Assembly (NCBI GenBank): GCA_021775275.1
Contig: JAJFIE010000320.1
Span: 1 to 6,231, forward strand
Reading direction: 5' to 3'
Length of the DNA: 6,231 nt
Origin: Rhodospirillales bacterium
GTDB lineage: Bacteria > Pseudomonadota > Alphaproteobacteria > Rhodospirillales > Casp-alpha2
Numbering within the stretch: position 1 is the stretch's first letter; every line of letters begins with the position of its first letter. Of the stretch, positions 1 to 3,374 are shown piece after piece. The notes beneath the pieces are model-generated. The model did no database searches, was not told the origin of the DNA, and worked only from the letters and a program-made list of their open reading frames with translations. Made by a program: the position numbers and the translations under genes.

Positions 1-1
1 T

Positions 2-586
2 GCAGTATTCCTAAAGATTCTTCTGCTACCAGCAGGTGTTCTAACTGTCCGCTATCAGCGTCAGGTCAGTAAATACCAAGCCGTGCTAACACCACAATTG
101 AAGGCGATCAAATCCGAACAAAAAGGGCAGGAGGCGCACGAGCGCGTCATGGCAGCCCATAAGGCTCTTGGCCTCTCCCCGTTCTATACTCTTAAGCCAA
201 TGCTCGGTTCGGCAATTCAGATTCCCTTCCTGGTCGCTGTTTTTGCCGCTCTTGGTGAAATGCCCCAGTTGTCGGGTGCGCCTCTTCTATGGATCGATAA
301 TCTGGCGGTGCCGGATACCGTTGCGTTTTTGCCATTTTCCATTCCTGGTTTGGGCGACAGATTAAGTCTTTTGCCTTTTGTAATGACCGCAGTAACGATT
401 TTTTCTACCATCATCTTTCACAATCCCCACGCACCGGAAGTTGAACTCAGGCGGCAAAAACGAAACTTGTATCTGATGGCGGCGGCATTTTTTATTTTGT
501 TCTACCCATTTCCAGCCGCCATGGTCTACTACTGGATGATTGCAAATATCCTTCAAACCATACAACAACAGTTCCTGAAGTTGTGA
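2..586 (+). CDS. YidC/Oxa1-family membrane protein insertase, C-terminal part (5' end outside window)
   Basis: The frame is open from the left edge and gives the last 194 residues before the TGA stop; the true start lies upstream. The family inserts and folds membrane proteins in the inner membrane. Visible family landmarks are a positively charged cytoplasmic hairpin after the first visible membrane segment (about residues 18-60 of the fragment), the segment IQIPFLVAVFAAL (72-84), a PLLWIDNLAVPD loop, a further membrane segment (about 121-139) and the closing hydrophobic region with FPAAMVYYWMIANILQTIQQQ-type sequence (about 167-188), which lines up with the FPSGLVLYY...IIQQQ end of E. coli YidC. 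The chain stops three residues after QQQF, so the basic C-terminal tail of housekeeping YidC is absent. By my alignment, the groove arginine of YidC (R366 in E. coli) is a lysine here (fragment residue 5). The next gene starts 82 bp downstream on the same strand. This looks like a diverged paralogue rather than the housekeeping copy. Family is confident; the paralogue role is inference. Confidence 0.9.
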   Translation, partial: AVFLKILLLPAGVLTVRYQRQVSKYQAVLTPQLKAIKSEQKGQEAHERVMAAHKALGLSPFYTLKPMLGSAIQIPFLVAVFAALGEMPQLSGAPLLWIDNLAVPDTVAFLPFSIPGLGDRLSLLPFVMTAVTIFSTIIFHNPHAPEVELRRQKRNLYLMAAAFFILFYPFPAAMVYYWMIANILQTIQQQFLKL

Positions 587-614
587 TTGACGGGTGTTTT
601 GAAATTGGGGTAAT

Positions 615-631
615 CGGTTGCCCGCCAACCG
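615..631 (+). other. Short GC-rich hairpin between insertase and formyltransferase-like gene
   Basis: CGGTTG and CAACCG form a perfect 6-bp stem around a 5-base loop (CCCGC), 28 bp after the insertase stop and 37 bp before the next start. No T-run follows, so it is not a standard intrinsic terminator. It could be an RNA processing or stabilising hairpin, or chance. Confidence 0.3.
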
Positions 632-668
632 CTTCATATTGTCGCCAACAACTTGTCCTGCTTAACCA

Positions 669-2051
669 ATGACCAATGTTCAGAAAATCAATGACGTGGC
701 ACGAATATTGGCGCAGTCCATTTGCTTGCCAACAGAACATGTGAACGAAACAGACACTGGCCATGCGTTTTCCAAACTGGCCTTAAAGTCCAACTGGCAA
801 GTGGATGACATATCGGCGGTCGATTTCTTTTCAAAGAAGCTGGATATCAACGATACGCTGCACTGTTCCTATGATGAAACCGGTAATATTACGAATGGAA
901 CACCGATTTCGAATCCCAAATTATGGGAACTGGTGTTCACGATCTTATATAAAGCATTTCAATTGGATGTCATGCATGACGGTTCTAAATCGATCCGTCT
1001 CAAGCGCTTCAATACCTTACTGAAGGCTGCTGATCATGTCGCATCGCCGTCCTCTGCCGTGGCTGAGTTGCAAAACAATCTGGATGCCCTACTGGCATGT
1101 GAAATCGACGGATTACCAGATAACAAATCTGCTGTATTTACAGAGGCGTCCCGTTCTGAATTATTTGCACCCGACACCGTGACAAAGCTACCTATGACGG
1201 TCCTATTTCATGAAGGGCCTATCGCACGGGCCTATCTGGAAGCCCTCCATCATCTCGGCTTCAGGCTGGACAAGATCATTCATCTAGTCTCAAGCCGTGA
1301 TCTGGCAAGCGGTAAACCCATCGGGCGCTGGTTGCCGAAAGGACTGCGTTGTGACTACGCAGCCAGTATACAAAAAAGCCGGATTCACCACTGGCCGAAA
1401 AGGCTTGCCGCACAGCACTCAGCAATGGTTGGCGCTTTCAATAAAGGTGTGGAATCCCAGTTTGGTTTTCCGAACTCCGTTATTGCTGATGCAAGCGCCC
1501 TGCATAATCTGTCACGCTACAGCGATGATGTTGAATCCATAATTGTAGAGCATCTAGCTGACGATAATTTACATGACTATTTGAGTAGCCTTCCTGAATC
1601 GGTGTTTCTCTACACGGGTGGCGGAATTGTTCCTGCCAAAATTTTGAATATTCCACGGCACCGTTTTATTCATGTTCATCCGGGTTATCTCCCGGATATT
1701 CGGGGTGCAGATTGCGTGCTCTGGTCCTCCCTGCTCAGGGGTCGGTTGTCTGCAAGTTGTTTTTATATGGCGCCTGGAATTGATGTCGGTGACATTATTT
1801 TATCGTGTTGGTTACCAAACTTTAAAATCCGATGCAGTGCCGACGGCGTCGACATATTACTTTTGTACCGTACTGTGTTCAGTTACCTGGACCCATGGGT
1901 TCGTGCCTACACCCTGCGAAAAGTTATTGAGAAACATCAGATATTCATTGATATCCCGACACATGCTCAACGAATTGAAGATGGAACAACTTTCCATTTT
2001 ATGCATCCAAAATTGCAAGCCGAAGCTATCACAACTATCGTGTCACGATAG
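669..2051 (+). CDS. Formyltransferase-fold protein with unrecognised N-terminal domain
   Basis: This is a 460-residue protein. Residues 1 to about 172 match nothing I know; they look mostly helical, with a conserved-looking RLKRFN stretch at 110-115. From about 175 a formyltransferase-type Rossmann fold begins: strand and glycine turn in TVLFHEGPIA, then VFLYTGGGIVP, then the signature HVHPGYLPDIRGAD (335-348) and PGIDVGDII (369-377). Family members such as GART, methionyl-tRNA formyltransferase and sugar N-formyltransferases move a formyl group from N10-formyl-tetrahydrofolate to an amine, using an Asn-x-His...Asp triad. Here His337 and Asp372 are present at the usual spacing, but the Asn position is His335. 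A cytosolic enzyme that modifies an amino sugar or other amine precursor is plausible from context; the substrate is unknown and altered chemistry is possible. The start is ATG at 669: an in-frame TAA at 663-665 rules out anything longer. No clear Shine-Dalgarno is seen. The gene follows the insertase in the same direction. Confidence 0.8.
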   Translation: MTNVQKINDVARILAQSICLPTEHVNETDTGHAFSKLALKSNWQVDDISAVDFFSKKLDINDTLHCSYDETGNITNGTPISNPKLWELVFTILYKAFQLDVMHDGSKSIRLKRFNTLLKAADHVASPSSAVAELQNNLDALLACEIDGLPDNKSAVFTEASRSELFAPDTVTKLPMTVLFHEGPIARAYLEALHHLGFRLDKIIHLVSSRDLASGKPIGRWLPKGLRCDYAASIQKSRIHHWPKRLAAQHSAMVGAFNKGVESQFGFPNSVIADASALHNLSRYSDDVESIIVEHLADDNLHDYLSSLPESVFLYTGGGIVPAKILNIPRHRFIHVHPGYLPDIRGADCVLWSSLLRGRLSASCFYMAPGIDVGDIILSCWLPNFKIRCSADGVDILLLYRTVFSYLDPWVRAYTLRKVIEKHQIFIDIPTHAQRIEDGTTFHFMHPKLQAEAITTIVSR

Positions 2052-2155
2052 AGCAGGTTAAAATTCTTACAAGCCCCCTCACTTTCATTACCTGATCCAT
2101 TAACACGATGACGGCCTATGAGAATGAAGTTTTTCCCCAACACCTGAATGTGTTA
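2052..2155. other. Intergenic region left of the IS (pre-insertion gap continues at 3094-3128)
   Basis: With the IS and one TTA copy removed, the formyltransferase-like stop and the ATG at 3129 would be about 140 bp apart. I see no intrinsic terminator and no convincing -35/-10 pair. An ATG at 2108 opens a frame that, in the restored sequence, would encode only 28 residues and end in a TAA overlapping the ATG at 3129 (TAATG). It has no Shine-Dalgarno and I do not call it a gene. Confidence 0.5.
2153..2155. repeat. Target site duplication TTA, left copy
   Basis: TTA directly abuts the outer base of the left inverted repeat and matches the TTA just beyond the right repeat. A 3-bp TNA duplication is usual for IS1031-like members of the IS5 family. 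At three bases a chance match is possible, but the position is exact. Confidence 0.75.
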
Positions 2156-2174
2156 GAGTCCGTCCGAAAAGTTT
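2156..2174 (+). repeat. IS left terminal inverted repeat
   Basis: GAGTCCGTCCGAAAAGTTT matches the complement of the right end, GTGTCCGTCCGGAAAGTTA, at 16 of 19 positions (differences at 2, 12 and 19). The transposase stop codon (2173-2175, - strand) overlaps its inner edge, as is common when the gene reaches the end of a compact IS. Confidence 0.9.
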
Positions 2175-3011
2175 ATGCGTTCAAACAAAGCTTTCTCGAC
2201 ATCATGCGAATTGACGCCAGAAGGAGGAAAGCCCGTGCGGTCCTGGTTCGGTTCTCAAAATTCTTGGCGAGACGGCGGCACCTGCCGAACCACGCGAAAG
2301 TTCTCTCCACGACCCACCTTCTGGGGATGACTTCAAAGCCGGTCGCCGTATCCGACCGTTTGACGATTTCAGTTTTCAGATAGGGCAATATTTTCTTCTG
2401 CGCCTGCTTGAAAATCGGCCCTTGGTATCCACCGCCGGCAAAGAGTTTCTTCAGAAATGGAAAGCTGCCGAACAAGGTTCCAAGGACCAAAGCGCTGCCA
2501 TCCCGATCCTGGATACTGGCCGGATGAACCACTGCGTGAAGCAGGAGCCCTACTGTATCAACAAGGATGTGGCGCTTCTTGCCCTTGATTTTCTTGCCCG
2601 CATCGTAGCCCGATGGATCGATGCAGGCCCCCCTTTTTCTGCGCCTTTCACACTCTGGCTATCGATCACACATGCTGTCGGGCTGGCCTCACGTCCCACC
2701 GCTTCGCGGTATTTGATGTAAAGCGCATGGTGTATTCGATCCAGCGTCCCGTCATAATCCCAAAGGTCAAAATATTCGAACAGCGTACTGCGTGGCGGCA
2801 AATCCTTGGGTATCGCCCGCCATTGGCAGCCGGTGCTCAGGATGTACATCAGACCGTTCACCACTTCACGGACATCAACGCCCCGCTTGCGACCTCCACG
2901 CTTGGCTGGCAGGATCAATGGCGCAATATGCGCCCATTCATCATCCGTCACGTCACTCGGGTAACGCAATTTGCTGCGGTCATAGGAACCACGATTTTCT
3001 GAAGTCCACAT
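2173..3011 (-). pseudogene. IS5-family DDE transposase, two frames (-1 shift), catalytic Asp replaced
   Basis: The 5' frame (3011 down to 2550, 153 residues) has the N-terminal IS5 domain (YPSDVTDDEWAHIAPLI, STGCQWRAIPKDLPP) and the first catalytic Asp in VIDSQS (D117). The 3' frame continues the same protein in the -1 frame (IDPSGYDAGKKIKGKKRH, about 2560-2620; then HPASIQDRDG to the stop at 2173) and holds the catalytic Glu in RRWVVERTFAW (fused residue 236). Joined at the A5G6 run the product is about 279 residues, a normal length. Many IS5 members use programmed frameshifting, so the shift alone need not be damage. However, the second catalytic position, normally LFADGGYQG, reads LFAGGGYQG (codon 2434-2436, GGC for GAC; fused residue 193), which should abolish catalysis. 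The ATG at 3009-3011 is preceded by a good GGAGG nine bases upstream. The transposase would normally cut and rejoin the element's ends; this copy is probably inactive unless helped by another copy. Confidence 0.88.
2628..2638 (-). other. Frameshift site in the transposase (A5G6 run)
   Basis: On the - strand five A and six G run together in ...GAA AAA GGG GGG CCT. The upstream frame runs on to a TAG at 2550-2552, while the downstream frame (GCC TGC ATC GAT) is one base back. The -1 frame is closed upstream by a TAG next to the first catalytic Asp, so the join must fall in this interval. The run is not a canonical X XXY YYZ heptamer. Single-tRNA slippage, transcriptional slippage, or loss of one G from the run all fit. 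Confidence 0.7.
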
Positions 3012-3018
3012 CCATCTT

Positions 3019-3025
3019 ATCCTCC
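3019..3025 (-). promoter_or_regulatory. Shine-Dalgarno of the IS transposase
   Basis: On the - strand the sequence GGAGGAT lies about nine bases before the ATG at 3011-3009. It supports this start over the out-of-frame ATG four bases earlier. Confidence 0.65.
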
Positions 3026-3042
3026 ATTGAGCGATAAGACTC

Positions 3043-3071
3043 TTGAATCACAGATCACTCTTATGATTCAA
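3043..3071. repeat. Subterminal inverted repeat inside the IS right end
   Basis: TTGAATCA (3043-3050) and TGATTCAA (3064-3071) are perfect complements separated by 13 bases. The element sits just inside the right terminal repeat and upstream of the transposase. The same stretch also holds an imperfect direct repeat (ACTCTTGAATCA, 3039-3050; ACTCTTATGATTCA, 3057-3070). Possible roles are a transposase or host-protein binding site, or a hairpin that blocks read-in transcription. Confidence 0.5.
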
Positions 3072-3090
3072 TAACTTTCCGGACGGACAC
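3072..3090 (-). repeat. IS right terminal inverted repeat
   Basis: Read on the - strand, GTGTCCGTCCGGAAAGTTA pairs with the left end at 16 of 19 positions. It marks the outer boundary on the transposase 5' side. Confidence 0.9.
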
Positions 3091-3093
3091 TTA
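3091..3093. repeat. Target site duplication TTA, right copy
   Basis: TTA immediately follows the right inverted repeat and matches the left copy at 2153-2155. The intact pair suggests simple insertion without later rearrangement at the ends. Confidence 0.75.
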
Positions 3094-3128
3094 AGTATCA
3101 ACTTAAAATTGGGATGGTTAGGCTCGTA

Positions 3129-3353
3129 ATGGCAAAAATTGCACAGTTCACTTTGATTGTATTAGTTGCAACGGTACTCTTACCAACGGATGCGATGGCA
3201 TATATTGATCCCGGGTCGGGGAGCGCGATCATCTCAGCCATTATTGGTTTCGTGGTCGCCATTGGCCTCTTATTCAAAACTTTCTGGTACAAGATCTCAT
3301 CCATTTTCAAGCGCAAGCCTTCGGCTGAAGATAAAACAACCTCTGACAGCTAA
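3129..3353 (+). CDS. Small signal-peptide membrane protein with YIDPGSGS motif
   Basis: This is a 74-residue protein. Residues 1-24 form a signal peptide (hydrophobic FTLIVLVATVLL core, AMA cleavage motif before Tyr25). The mature part begins YIDPGSGS (25-32), then one membrane segment (about 33-49, AIISAIIGFVVAIGLLF), then KTFWYKI and a charged, lysine-rich tail. This predicts a short periplasmic N-terminus, one membrane span and a cytoplasmic tail. I have seen similar small YIDPGxGS proteins near surface-polysaccharide genes, but know no function. The ATG at 3129 is preferred over the in-frame ATG at 3114: it gives a compact signal peptide and has TTAGG six bases upstream. The longer form would add MVRLV. 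The gene ends 21 bp before the fusion gene, in the same frame, so the two are probably co-transcribed and translated in series. The IS lies 38 bp upstream and may have changed its promoter. Confidence 0.75.
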   Translation: MAKIAQFTLIVLVATVLLPTDAMAYIDPGSGSAIISAIIGFVVAIGLLFKTFWYKISSIFKRKPSAEDKTTSDS

Positions 3354-3359
3354 GACGCA

Positions 3360-3367
3360 AAGGAAAG
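3360..3367 (+). promoter_or_regulatory. Shine-Dalgarno supporting the GTG start at 3375
   Basis: AAGGAAAG ends seven bases before GTG 3375. No other start codon in this frame lies between the upstream in-frame TAA (3351-3353) and the nucleotidyltransferase GAGR loop, so this site fixes the start of the fusion gene. Confidence 0.7.
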
Positions 3368-3374
3368 TTTTCGA

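Larger units (their letters stand above)
2156..3090 (-). mobile_element. IS5-family insertion sequence, 935 bp, complete ends
   Basis: The element is bounded by imperfect terminal inverted repeats (2156-2174 and 3072-3090) and flanked by TTA at 2153-2155 and 3091-3093. It carries a DDE transposase on the - strand that fills almost the whole element; its stop codon lies inside the left repeat. Length, 3-bp TNA-type duplication and transposase style fit the IS1031/IS427 side of the IS5 family; the exact subgroup is not decided. It is inserted against the direction of the surrounding genes, in a gap, and breaks no recognisable gene. Confidence 0.93.

Noticed and set aside
587..615. TTGACG as a -35 box for the formyltransferase-like gene
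   Set aside because: At 17-18 bases spacing the -10 candidates (GTAATC, TAATCG) match the consensus poorly.
1672..2061. 129-residue + strand open frame overlapping the formyltransferase-like gene
   Set aside because: It is an out-of-frame shadow; the HVHPGYLPDIRG and IDVGD motifs are in the other frame.
2108..2383. 91-residue + strand open frame (MTAYENEVF...) running into the IS
   Set aside because: Most of it is the antisense of the transposase. Only 16 codons lie outside the IS, with no Shine-Dalgarno, so it is a read-in artefact; the restored 28-codon version is noted as a weak possibility only.
2613..3002. 129-residue + strand open frame within the IS
   Set aside because: It is a mirror of the transposase coding strand, whose IS5 motifs clearly lie on the - strand.
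3062..3109. Outward promoter at the IS right end (TATGAT at 3062-3067 or TAAAAT at 3104-3109)
   Set aside because: The -10-like hexamers are good, but no acceptable -35 lies at 16-18 bases, so a promoter cannot be claimed.
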